From assembly GCF_000018025.1 (NCBI RefSeq), contig NC_009831.1, positions 5,312,501 to 5,376,500 on the forward strand: DNA of 64,000 nt. The letters are read 5' to 3'. This DNA comes from Shewanella sediminis HAW-EB3. Lineage in GTDB: Bacteria > Pseudomonadota > Gammaproteobacteria > Enterobacterales > Shewanellaceae. The notes beneath the pieces are model-generated. The model worked only from the letters and a program-made list of their open reading frames with translations, did no database searches and was not told the DNA's origin. Positions 29,386 to 36,874 of the stretch are shown one piece after another. The position numbers and the translations under genes were made by a program. Position 1 is the stretch's first letter. Every line of letters begins with the position of its first letter.

Positions 29386-31233
29386 ATGCGCTTCAAGCAC
29401 TTATCAGCCGCCATCTTAATTAGCCTTTCAAGCTCCAGCGTACTCGCTAGCGATGAAGTGACCTCCCAGTTGGTTGAGCCCCAAATAGCCACAACTTATA
29501 TCAACGATGCCATACTGCCACCAGCCATCGAATGGCATGGCAAGAGTGAAGCCCTGCTCCTGGATGCAGATGATGAATGGGCCACACCATTCGAACAAAA
29601 CGGCCTTAAGACGAGTCCAAGCTATGATAAAACCTTCGCCTGGCTCGATAAACTCATTGAACAAACGGATAAACTGAAAAAGGTCAGCCTGGGTAAGAGC
29701 CCGCAAGGACGTGACATCTGGATGATTATCGCATCGAGTGAAGGTGCAGGCTCTCCAGAGGAGTTACAGAAAAATGGGAAGGCCAGCGTACTGGTGCAGG
29801 CGGGAATACACTCCGGAGAGATCGACGGCAAAGATGCCGGCATGATGCTGTTAAGAGATATCGTTATCGGTGATAAAGGTGCCCTACTCGATAATGCCAA
29901 CCTTCTATTTGTCCCTATTTTTAGTGTCGATGCCCATGAACGTTCGACCCAATATAACCGGGTCAATCAACGCGGACCAGTGAATATGGGGTGGCGCACC
30001 ACATCAAAGAACCTCAACCTGAACCGTGACTATGCCAAGGCCGATGCCCTTGAGATGCAACATATGCTGCACGCCATCAATGAGTGGCAACCGGCTCTCT
30101 ATATCGATGTGCATGTCACCGATGGCATAGATTACCAGTACGATGTCACCTTCGGCTACAACCAGCCCCAGGGGCTAAGTCCGGCCAGTTACCGCTGGCT
30201 TGAGCAGAGCTATCGCCCGGCGATAGAGGCTGAACTCTCGGCTCAGGGGCACATTCCGGGGCAGTTGATATTTGCCCTCGATAATACCGACATAACCAAA
30301 GGTATGTCGCTGTGGAATCCAAGCCCCAGATATTCAAACGGCTATGGCGATGCCCGCCACCTGCCGACCATTTTAATCGAAAATCACAGCCTGAAACCCT
30401 TCAAGCAGCGCGTTCTTGGCACCTACGTCATGCTGGAGGCAACGCTCAAAACGGTTAGCGAACAATCTACAAAGCTTAGATCTGCCATTCAGCAAGATAA
30501 GTACAGCTACTCACCACAGCTCACCCTTACCTGGAAGGAGAAGCAACAGGAGAAGGGTTGGGATTTTAAAGGAATAAGTTACCGATTAGAGCAAAGTGCT
30601 ATCAGTGGTAATGATGTCGTGCGTTGGACCGGTGAGCCTAAACTCTACCCCAATCTGCCGGTCATGGGTAACTCAGTCGCAGACATTCGGGTGCACCGCC
30701 CAAGCGCCTATTACATACCACCACAATGGGCTGACGTTATCAAAAGGCTTGATATTCACGGTATACGCATGACCCGTTTAGAAACCGCGACTCAATTAAG
30801 TGTCGATCAATACCACCTGAGTCAGCCGGTTTTTTCAGGTAAGGACTACGAGGGCCGACAGCGTGTAAGCGCCCAGGCAGTGCTCAACCCAATCGATACC
30901 TTACTTCCGGTGGGCACCGTCAAGATAGATACCCGACAACCCCTTGGCGACCTTGCCATTTTATTGCTTGAGCCTCAATCGCCAGACTCCCTATTGCAAT
31001 GGGGATTTTTCAATCCAATATTTACCAGAACGGAATACATTGAAAACTATGCCGTTGAGCCTTTAGCGGCGCAGATGCTACAGGAGAATCCAAAGCTACA
31101 ACAGGCATTTAATGAAGCACTCAAAGATGAAGCATTCGCCACCGACCCCAAGGCGCGTTTACGCTGGTTTTATCAAAGAAGTCCTTACTTCGATGATAAC
31201 TATGAGAAATACCCAGTCTTGAGACAAAGGTAA
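29386..31233 (+). CDS. secreted M14-family zinc carboxypeptidase
   Basis: A 615-aa exported metallopeptidase: signal peptide at residues 1-21 (AAILISLSSSSVLAS). Zinc ligands are visible: H142 and E145 in HSGEIDGKD and H243 in DVHVTDG; the substrate-binding NLNRDYAK motif is at 211-218. The C-terminal 250 residues are an extra domain with no motif I recognise. It could be periplasmic or exported; the gsp system in this window is a possible route, but that is speculation. Monocistronic. Confidence 0.85.
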   Translation: MRFKHLSAAILISLSSSSVLASDEVTSQLVEPQIATTYINDAILPPAIEWHGKSEALLLDADDEWATPFEQNGLKTSPSYDKTFAWLDKLIEQTDKLKKVSLGKSPQGRDIWMIIASSEGAGSPEELQKNGKASVLVQAGIHSGEIDGKDAGMMLLRDIVIGDKGALLDNANLLFVPIFSVDAHERSTQYNRVNQRGPVNMGWRTTSKNLNLNRDYAKADALEMQHMLHAINEWQPALYIDVHVTDGIDYQYDVTFGYNQPQGLSPASYRWLEQSYRPAIEAELSAQGHIPGQLIFALDNTDITKGMSLWNPSPRYSNGYGDARHLPTILIENHSLKPFKQRVLGTYVMLEATLKTVSEQSTKLRSAIQQDKYSYSPQLTLTWKEKQQEKGWDFKGISYRLEQSAISGNDVVRWTGEPKLYPNLPVMGNSVADIRVHRPSAYYIPPQWADVIKRLDIHGIRMTRLETATQLSVDQYHLSQPVFSGKDYEGRQRVSAQAVLNPIDTLLPVGTVKIDTRQPLGDLAILLLEPQSPDSLLQWGFFNPIFTRTEYIENYAVEPLAAQMLQENPKLQQAFNEALKDEAFATDPKARLRWFYQRSPYFDDNYEKYPVLRQR

Positions 31234-31666
31234 ATTATAGACCTATGCATTAGTTATTGATTATAAAGGTAAACAGATTGTGGTGCGGCGGCCGTTTCAA
31301 ACAACAGCCTCCCGCGCCACGCCACACTTCAAACCTATTAGTTGAAGCAAAACCCCGTTAAAACCTATCAAACGACACGCTTTTACAACAAAACCAGCCG
31401 AAATCACAATTAATAAAAAACCGGGATAGGAGTCATGATTACTTTTCACCATATGACCAAGATCTCACTTTTCTTGCTAAACCATTGATTTAGATCAACA
31501 TGCAAAATCAATACAGGTTTAACGTATACCCCACATTGCAATTAACAATTAAGTTTCAATTAAGTTTCAATTAATTGGCAAATCGTTAGCAATGGCATAA
31601 GAAAAATAATCAAAAAAACTAGATGGTACCAGTGAGTTAATTGGACGTGCAATAGAGGTATATAAA
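31234..31666. other. intergenic region carrying the HAO promoter
   Basis: About 430 bp. The left part has an imperfect G/C-rich inverted repeat (about 31279-31328) that may be a weak terminator for the peptidase gene. The right part has the FNR-type box at 31485-31498, a TATACC -10-like sequence near 31525-31530, and a long untranslated stretch to the ATG at 31667. No gene seen. Confidence 0.5.
31485..31498. promoter_or_regulatory. FNR/EtrA binding site
   Basis: TTGATTTAGATCAA matches the FNR consensus TTGAT-N4-ATCAA exactly. A -10-like TATACC follows about 30 bp downstream, close to the spacing of activated class II promoters. It suggests anaerobic induction of the HAO/NapC-type pair by EtrA (the Shewanella FNR). 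It lies 168 bp before the start codon. Confidence 0.8.
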
Positions 31667-33133
31667 ATGGAATATGCTCGCAATACACGCCGTTGGTTAT
31701 CGATACTACTCCCGCTCGTCGCGGTGATAAGCCTATCGTGGACATCAACAGCAAACGCTGAAGCAAAAGCGCTAATATTAAAACCCTTCAAACAGTTAAG
31801 TGATGAAAGTGCAGAGTGCGCCGCCTGTCACAAAGAAAAAAACCCTTCTATCTATGGCCAATGGGGCAGATCAAAGCATTACGGCGCTAACGTCGGTTGT
31901 TATGAATGTCACGCCGCGGATAAAGGTGATAAAGATGCAATAACGCACGAAGGCCGTCTGATTTCGGTCATCGTCTCACCAAAAGATTGCTCTCAATGTC
32001 ACAATCAGGAAGTAGAGCAGTTCACTAAGAGTCACCACGCTAAAGCCGGTAAGATCATGGGCTCACTCGATAACTTCCTTGCTGAAGTTGTTGAAGGTGC
32101 AATGACTTTTAATGGTAAGTCACCTGCAGCCGTCAACGGATGTTGGCAGTGTCATGGTTCTGAGGTCAAAGTATTGCCTAATGGCGATCTCGATCCAACC
32201 ACTTGGCCAAACACAGGTATCGGTCGAATCAACCCGGACGGATCAATTGGTGCATGTACAGCTTGTCACCAACGTCATGAATTCTCTATGGTTCAAGCTC
32301 GTCGTCCCGAAGCATGTGGTAAGTGTCACTTAGGTCCGGATCATCCGCAAAAAGAGGTGTATGACGAATCTAAGCACGGTATTAACTTCTATGCCAATGT
32401 CGACCGTATGAATCTCGATTCATCTAAGTGGATTGCGGGTGAAGACTATGACGCGGCGCCAACCTGTGCAACCTGTCATATGTCTGCTACACGTGAGCAA
32501 GCAGTGACTCACGATGTGGGCGACCGTATCAGCTGGACATTAAGACCGGCTGTTTCAGAGAAGATCGATGCTAAAGCTCTCGCACAAGGCCACAAGGTCA
32601 AGAGCTGGCAAGATAGACGTGCCGACATGCAGGATGTTTGTCAGTCTTGTCACACTAAGTCGGTGACAGATAATTTCTATCAACAGTTCGATTCTCTGGT
32701 CAATCTGTATAACGATAAGTTTGCAGGCCCAGGTAAGTCTCTGATGGATATGTTGAAGAAAGAGAAGATGCTAACAGAAACGGCTTTCGATGAAGAGATC
32801 GAATGGACCTGGTTCTTCCTCTGGCACCATGAAGGTCGACGTGCACGTCACGGCGCAGCTATGCAAGCACCTGACTATGTACAATGGCATGGTATGTTTG
32901 AAGTGGCCGAGCGTTTCTACATCGAGATGGTACCTCAGTACCTGGAAGTGGTAGAGAAAGCCGAGCACAGTGGCAATACTCAAGGCGCAGAAAAAGCACG
33001 TAAGCTCCTCGAAGAGATTCTATCTCGCCCTGAGCATGCATGGTTTACAGGTAATGAGCCCGATGAGGTGAAAAAAGCCCGTAAAGCCGCGCAAAAAGAG
33101 TTTAAAGCACGCTACCTGAGTGAAAGCAAATAG
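31667..33133 (+). CDS. haoA: octahaem cytochrome c, hydroxylamine oxidoreductase (HAO) family
   Basis: A 488-aa periplasmic protein: signal peptide to about ANA (31), then eight CxxCH haem motifs at residues 51, 78, 108, 159, 197, 217, 267 and 325. The spacing and the C-terminal helical part with HHEGRRARHGAAMQ and PDYVQWHGMFEV match the HAO family, not octahaem tetrathionate reductase or pentahaem NrfA. In ammonia oxidisers HAO oxidises hydroxylamine; in bacteria pairing it with a NapC-type protein it is thought to work reductively on hydroxylamine or nitrite. The partner gene and FNR box favour the reductive role. Whether Tyr404 is the haem-crosslinking tyrosine needs alignment. Confidence 0.88.
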   Translation: MEYARNTRRWLSILLPLVAVISLSWTSTANAEAKALILKPFKQLSDESAECAACHKEKNPSIYGQWGRSKHYGANVGCYECHAADKGDKDAITHEGRLISVIVSPKDCSQCHNQEVEQFTKSHHAKAGKIMGSLDNFLAEVVEGAMTFNGKSPAAVNGCWQCHGSEVKVLPNGDLDPTTWPNTGIGRINPDGSIGACTACHQRHEFSMVQARRPEACGKCHLGPDHPQKEVYDESKHGINFYANVDRMNLDSSKWIAGEDYDAAPTCATCHMSATREQAVTHDVGDRISWTLRPAVSEKIDAKALAQGHKVKSWQDRRADMQDVCQSCHTKSVTDNFYQQFDSLVNLYNDKFAGPGKSLMDMLKKEKMLTETAFDEEIEWTWFFLWHHEGRRARHGAAMQAPDYVQWHGMFEVAERFYIEMVPQYLEVVEKAEHSGNTQGAEKARKLLEEILSRPEHAWFTGNEPDEVKKARKAAQKEFKARYLSESK

Positions 33134-33189
33134 CAACCGAGTAAGGGGGTAATAATGGCCCCCTTTCTCCCCAAACTGAGGAGACTCAA

Positions 33190-33756
33190 GTGAATAAAAA
33201 AGGGGAAAATACTCGGTGGCAACGACTGTGGAGCTGGTTAAAAAGACCGTTAGCTTTGGGGATCCCCATCGGGATGTTCCTACTGGTATTGGTCGGCACA
33301 TCGTTTCAAGCAATGATGGTGGTATCCAACCAAAATGAGTTCTGTTTTAGTTGCCACCTCACAATGGATACGATAGTTCAGGAGTATCAAGCCTCATCAC
33401 ATTTTGGTGATGGCGAAAATATTCCGGCCACTTGCTCAGATTGTCATGTTCCACATCCATTCATCGACAAGATGATCGTTAAGACCATCGCCTTGAAGGA
33501 TGTTTATCACATGATTGCAGGGACGATTACGAAGGAAAACTTTGAAGAACACAGACCGGCCATGGCTGAGAGTGTTTGGAAAGCATTCAAGAAGAATGAC
33601 TCCGCGAATTGTCGTCACTGTCACCAGGGTGAAAACTTTGATTTAGCCAAGCAACCACAACGAGCTCGCCTGAATCATGAAAAAATTGAAGCTAGAGGGG
33701 AAACCTGTATTGATTGTCATCAGGGACTGACCCATAAACGCATAGTTGTTCGATAA
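33190..33756 (+). CDS. NapC/NrfH-type tetrahaem quinol dehydrogenase
   Basis: A 188-aa inner-membrane cytochrome: one membrane helix (about 22-42) and four CxxCH motifs at residues 52, 82, 141 and 173. The family passes electrons from menaquinol to a periplasmic reductase. It starts with GTG, preceded by GAGGAG, 57 bp after haoA, so the two form an operon; this equals the haoA-cycM arrangement known in Epsilonproteobacteria. Part of its 3' end is repeated in decayed form just downstream. Confidence 0.92.
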   Translation: MNKKGENTRWQRLWSWLKRPLALGIPIGMFLLVLVGTSFQAMMVVSNQNEFCFSCHLTMDTIVQEYQASSHFGDGENIPATCSDCHVPHPFIDKMIVKTIALKDVYHMIAGTITKENFEEHRPAMAESVWKAFKKNDSANCRHCHQGENFDLAKQPQRARLNHEKIEARGETCIDCHQGLTHKRIVVR

Positions 33757-33782
33757 ATTGATATTGGTTATATCAATATCTA

Positions 33783-33817
33783 AGCTCCCTGAACTCAAAA
33801 AGAGTCATCAGGGAGCT
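33783..33817 (+). terminator. hairpin after the NapC-type gene (weak terminator)
   Basis: AGCTCCCTGA / TCAGGGAGCT, a 10-bp perfect stem with a 15-nt loop, but no T-run follows. A second inverted pair, GATATTG/CAATATC, lies just before (33760-33780). They may protect the mRNA end rather than terminate. Confidence 0.5.
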
Positions 33818-33861
33818 AATTGAAAAACATAAACGAATAGTTGTTCGTTAAGCTGATATTT
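33804..33861 (+). repeat. decayed duplicate of the 3' end of the NapC-type gene
   Basis: Sequence at 33716-33766 (last codons of the cytochrome gene plus a few bases) recurs at 33804-33861: GTCATCAGGGA at the start, a 7-bp insertion, then a 34-bp block (33733-33766 versus 33828-33861) matching at 29 of 34 positions. The copy has no open frame. It looks like a remnant of a tandem duplication, or of a lost second cytochrome gene. Confidence 0.7.
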
Positions 33862-33876
33862 GAAAATCTCCATCAC

Positions 33877-33906
33877 AGGCCGCACTCTCCACGCGGCCTT
33901 TTTATT
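33877..33906 (+). terminator. rho-independent terminator, haoA operon / methyltransferase
   Basis: AGGCCGC-ACTCTCCAC-GCGGCCT stem followed by TTTTATT. It is placed between the cytochrome operon and the convergent methyltransferase gene. Confidence 0.88.
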
Positions 33907-33926
33907 TACCTGTCCTACAGACAGAA

Positions 33927-34721
33927 TCAACCAGGTTTAATCGCACTCACCGAATAGGTCAGTGGCACACGCTGCTGCTTATGTTCAAGAAAATACCTTG
34001 TGCTCAGCTCTCCAGCGGAATTGGTGATACTCTCCTCCTGCAGGCCGGCAAATGCATCATAGGGGCTGAAATCAAATTCGTTATAACCCTTTAGCTCCAG
34101 CCCGGCGTTAATCAGAGCATTTAACACCTCTGAGATGGGATGTGGCCAGCTCATCACAGTATTTATCTCGCCATCACAGTTCTCTGTGTAGGTCCCCTCT
34201 TCATCTACATCCGGCTCTTGCTTAGCAAAATAACTGTAGCCATCGAACAGTGCTTCTAAAGGATGAAACTCTACCATATAGAACTGTCCACCCGCCTTTA
34301 AACAGTCACTCACAACCTTTGCCCACCGATCCAGATCTGGCAGCCAGGCGATGGCACCGTAAGAGGTAAACACGATATCAAATTGACGGGATACTCTCTC
34401 TGGCGTGCTGTACAGATCGGTACAGATAAACTTAGCCTCGGCCTCAATCTGTTTCGCTAGCTCCTGTGCTTGCTCTATCGCGGCGGATGAGAGATCGATT
34501 CCGGTAACATCGGCGCCCTCTCGTGCCCAGGATAAGGTATCTAAGCCAAAATGGCATTGAAGGTGAAGCAGACTCTTACCTTTTACATTCAACCCACACA
34601 GCTCTATCTCTTGTAGCGAACTCTTGCCTTTCAGAAAGCCTTCAATATCATAAAACTTCGAACCTACATGAATTTTTGTACGCTTATCCCAAGCGGCTTT
34701 ATTTACGGCTAAGTAATCCAT
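33927..34721 (-). CDS. class I SAM-dependent methyltransferase
   Basis: A 264-aa protein with SAM-binding motif I as LLHLQCHFGLDTLSWAREGA, the acidic motif II in VTGIDLSSAAIEQAQ and motif post-II FDIVFTSYGAIAWLPD. The Gly-rich loop reads LQCHFGLDT, as in a group of conserved bacterial methyltransferases of unknown substrate. Monocistronic, with its own promoter in 34722-34800. Substrate not inferable. Confidence 0.85.
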   Translation of the reverse strand: MDYLAVNKAAWDKRTKIHVGSKFYDIEGFLKGKSSLQEIELCGLNVKGKSLLHLQCHFGLDTLSWAREGADVTGIDLSSAAIEQAQELAKQIEAEAKFICTDLYSTPERVSRQFDIVFTSYGAIAWLPDLDRWAKVVSDCLKAGGQFYMVEFHPLEALFDGYSYFAKQEPDVDEEGTYTENCDGEINTVMSWPHPISEVLNALINAGLELKGYNEFDFSPYDAFAGLQEESITNSAGELSTRYFLEHKQQRVPLTYSVSAIKPG

Positions 34722-34967
34722 CTCGACTCTCTTCTCTTAATTGTTCTGTATCTCGTTACTAACGAGTTGAGAAAATTCACCAACTCAATAGGTCAACTAC
34801 CTTATCTTTTGAGCATAAAAGCTAACACTTAAAATCAACAATTTAAATAACATTCACAAAACACATACAAAACATGAAGATACATTATTGGCACAAACAA
34901 TGCTTAGTCACCTGTACAGAAGAAAAGTACCAAACAAGAATATTTTGATTTTAAAAGGAATAATAAG

Positions 34968-35723
34968 ATGCTCATTCGCCCTACTATCTTAGCTAGCGTA
35001 TTAAGTTTATCTCTTTCAGGATGCATCATTAATGTTAATGGCGCCGATATGAGCCCGCTTGAACATCAACATCAATCCATCCAACTCGACGCCAGTGGCC
35101 TCAATGCGCTGGTTGCCGAAACAGGAGCGGGGTCGCTCGAAATAGAGGGAGTCAAAGGCTTAACCCATATCACACTCGAGGCCGATATCTACACCCGAGA
35201 TGGCGTAGAGGCTGAACTTTCCCTCGAGCGTCAAGGAGCAAAGGCACACCTGATTGCCGATTTCGATTCTAATGTGAGCTTTGGAAACTCTCCCTATATA
35301 GATCTTGTGCTGAAAGTCCCCTCACAGATGAAGATGGACATCGATGACGGCTCAGGCAGCATAGATATTTCAGGCGTTGACGCCGATATAAAACTTCAGG
35401 ATGGATCGGGTAGTATCGCTATAGAGGGTGGCAAAAACCTGGAGATAGAAGATGGCTCCGGTGGTATCACCCTCAAAAACGTCGATGGTGGGATCCACCT
35501 CGAAGATGGCTCAGGTTCCATTGAGATAAAAGATGTCGACGGCGATATCACGATCAATGATGGTTCGGGTAGCCTCTCTGTGAAGAACGTACAGGGCAAA
35601 GTAACCATTGATGACGGCTCCGGCAGCATCGATGTCGTCAATACGCAGGGGTTAAACATTATCGATTCCGGCTCAGGCGATGTGAGTTTCGACCAGATAG
35701 ATGGCCCTGTAAGTATGCACTAA
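34968..35723 (+). CDS. lipoprotein with repeated DGSGSI beta-strand units (DUF4097-like)
   Basis: A 251-aa lipoprotein: lipobox LSGC with Cys19. From about residue 125 to the end the sequence is seven tandem 17-19-residue units, each starting (D)DGSGS(I/L) and holding alternating hydrophobic residues, as in a right-handed beta-helix/DUF4097-type adhesin fold. The last unit ends exactly at the stop codon. The codons differ between units, so the repeat is old. Function unknown; a cell-envelope structural or sensing role is inferred. SD AAGGAATAATAAG. Confidence 0.8.
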   Translation: MLIRPTILASVLSLSLSGCIINVNGADMSPLEHQHQSIQLDASGLNALVAETGAGSLEIEGVKGLTHITLEADIYTRDGVEAELSLERQGAKAHLIADFDSNVSFGNSPYIDLVLKVPSQMKMDIDDGSGSIDISGVDADIKLQDGSGSIAIEGGKNLEIEDGSGGITLKNVDGGIHLEDGSGSIEIKDVDGDITINDGSGSLSVKNVQGKVTIDDGSGSIDVVNTQGLNIIDSGSGDVSFDQIDGPVSMH

Positions 35724-35875
35724 CCCTGTCTTGGCAACCAAAAGACTTCCCGGCGCAGGCGGCTAGGTAGGATAGTGTTTATTTAGTTATCCGAATTAGC
35801 CCCTGCCCACCCCATGAACACAATGCTGCGATAACGACGCCTTGTGGCAGACCGGCAGACCCCGCACCATAAACT

Positions 35876-36076
35876 TCAGCGGTCCTGGTTAAGTCTTGTT
35901 TTTACCTTAGCCCTTGTCTTAGTCTTGACCTTAGTAGATAACTCATCGTATCGGTCAAACAATAAGGTGGCAAAATGAAGGATCAGCAATCCATACAATA
36001 ACCATTGAAAGCCCGCCCCCTGCAGCTCGGTTCGATGAGAGATAGGTTCTCTTGTTTGTTCTATCAGAGCAGTCAT
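35876..36076 (-). CDS. small single-helix membrane protein
   Basis: A 66-aa protein. The frame is open further up, but the ATG at 36076 has GGAGGA at 5-nt spacing, which decides the start. One membrane helix (FQWLLYGLLILHFATLLFD) is followed by a strongly basic tail of Lys/Arg/Thr. No family recognised. The strong SD and coherent topology support a real gene; there is no neighbour in the same transcription unit. Confidence 0.55.
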   Translation of the reverse strand: MTALIEQTREPISHRTELQGAGFQWLLYGLLILHFATLLFDRYDELSTKVKTKTRAKVKTRLNQDR

Positions 36077-36155
36077 CATATTCCTCCAATTTGAGCTCAA
36101 ATAACAGTTAAGACTTACAGTTAAGAAAGAGTACATCGAAGGAGGTGAAAGAAGT

Positions 36156-36182
36156 GTGAAGACACTATTCAGTGTTTTTTAG
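36156..36182 (+). other. tiny ORF with perfect SD overlapping a terminator-like hairpin
   Basis: GGAGG (36141-36145) lies 10 bases before GTG, which opens an 8-codon frame (MKTLFSVF) ending at TAG 36182. The same bases hold ACACT-ATTC-AGTGT followed by a T-run. It may be chance, or a leader-peptide/terminator arrangement; nothing obvious lies downstream to be attenuated. Confidence 0.2.
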
Positions 36183-36296
36183 GTATTAAAACTGAGAGAA
36201 ATAAACAATCTCCTTCATATAGCGAAGATTGCTTACTTAATTTAATCAAATAAAAAGAATTCAAGCCGTTCCAGCTAAGGCTTAAACAAATAAGGT

Positions 36297-36566
36297 CTAA
36301 TACCAATCGGTATAAGAAAGTGATCAACTCAGAGTTATTTTTGGCTGCATAATTCAAGGCGAAAGAGTGAGGGAATCGTGATCCCTTTTGAACTAATTCA
36401 ACACAGAAGTAAGCCGCCAAAAACACTCCTTAAAGGCGAGTTTTAGCACTTGCGATACGGCGTTAACGAGCTTAAACGTAGAATAACTATGTTCCTCACT
36501 CGTTGCCTTGCCTCACAAGCGCTAAATTCTCGCTGAGTGACCACACCTTTATACCTATTGGTATAA
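36297..36566. mobile_element. MITE-like dispersed element, copy 1
   Basis: Left end TACCAATCGGTATAA (36301-36315) and right end TTATACCTATTGGTA (36549-36563) are inverted repeats matching at 14 of 15 positions. The interior has TGATCAACTCAGAG, ATTCAAGGCGAAAGAG and CAGAAGTAAGCCGCC, phrases shared in order with the sequence at 49101-49250. About 270 bp, non-coding, so a non-autonomous element is the simplest reading. Confidence 0.65.
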
Positions 36567-36619
36567 CCCCGATAAAGAGGGCACTCAGGGGAGCCGTAGC
36601 CACCTCGATTTTCATAATC

Positions 36620-36874
36620 CTAGCCTATCAAGGCAAGCTTTTTAGCTCTGGACCAACGCTTAATCGCAATCTCTCGTTTCAGTGCTTCAGACTGAGTACC
36701 AACCGCCTCGTTATACACTAAGAGCAAAGGCCCCTTTCCTCGCAGGAATTTAGCGGCTTTAGGCCCGCCGCTTTGATGCTCCTTAAACCGCCGCTCAATA
36801 TTCAGCGTCACCCCGGTATAGAGATGACCGTTAGCGCATTGGATCATATACAGGAACCACAAAGGCTCACTCAT
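36620..36874 (-). CDS. GIY-YIG domain protein (UPF0213/YhbQ family)
   Basis: An 84-aa protein that is just a GIY-YIG nuclease fold: FLYMIQCANGHLYTGVT (the GIY...YIG element in the LYTG form), then ERRFKEHQSGGPKAAKF, with the E/K-rich KREIAIKRWSRAKK end of the UPF0213 group. YhbQ-like proteins have been linked to DNA repair, but the role is not settled. Its ATG overlaps the stop of the upstream peptidase gene by four bases, so the two are co-translated. Confidence 0.9.
   Translation of the reverse strand: MSEPLWFLYMIQCANGHLYTGVTLNIERRFKEHQSGGPKAAKFLRGKGPLLLVYNEAVGTQSEALKREIAIKRWSRAKKLALIG

Larger units (their letters stand above)
36077..36619. other. intergenic region with MITE-like element
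   Basis: Contains the small SD/hairpin unit at 36139-36182 and the roughly 270-bp MITE-like element at 36297-36566. No gene is supportable; an open frame at 36169-36426 on the minus strand is made of the element itself. Confidence 0.6.

Noticed and set aside
31667..33133. Octahaem tetrathionate reductase or pentahaem nitrite reductase
   Set aside because: Haem number and the HHEGRRARHG / PDYVQWHG segments point to the HAO family; NrfA would have five haems, one of them CxxCK, and no CxxCK is present.
36169..36426. 85-codon open frame on the minus strand
   Set aside because: It is made of the MITE-like element and flanking A/T-rich sequence; no SD or homology pattern.
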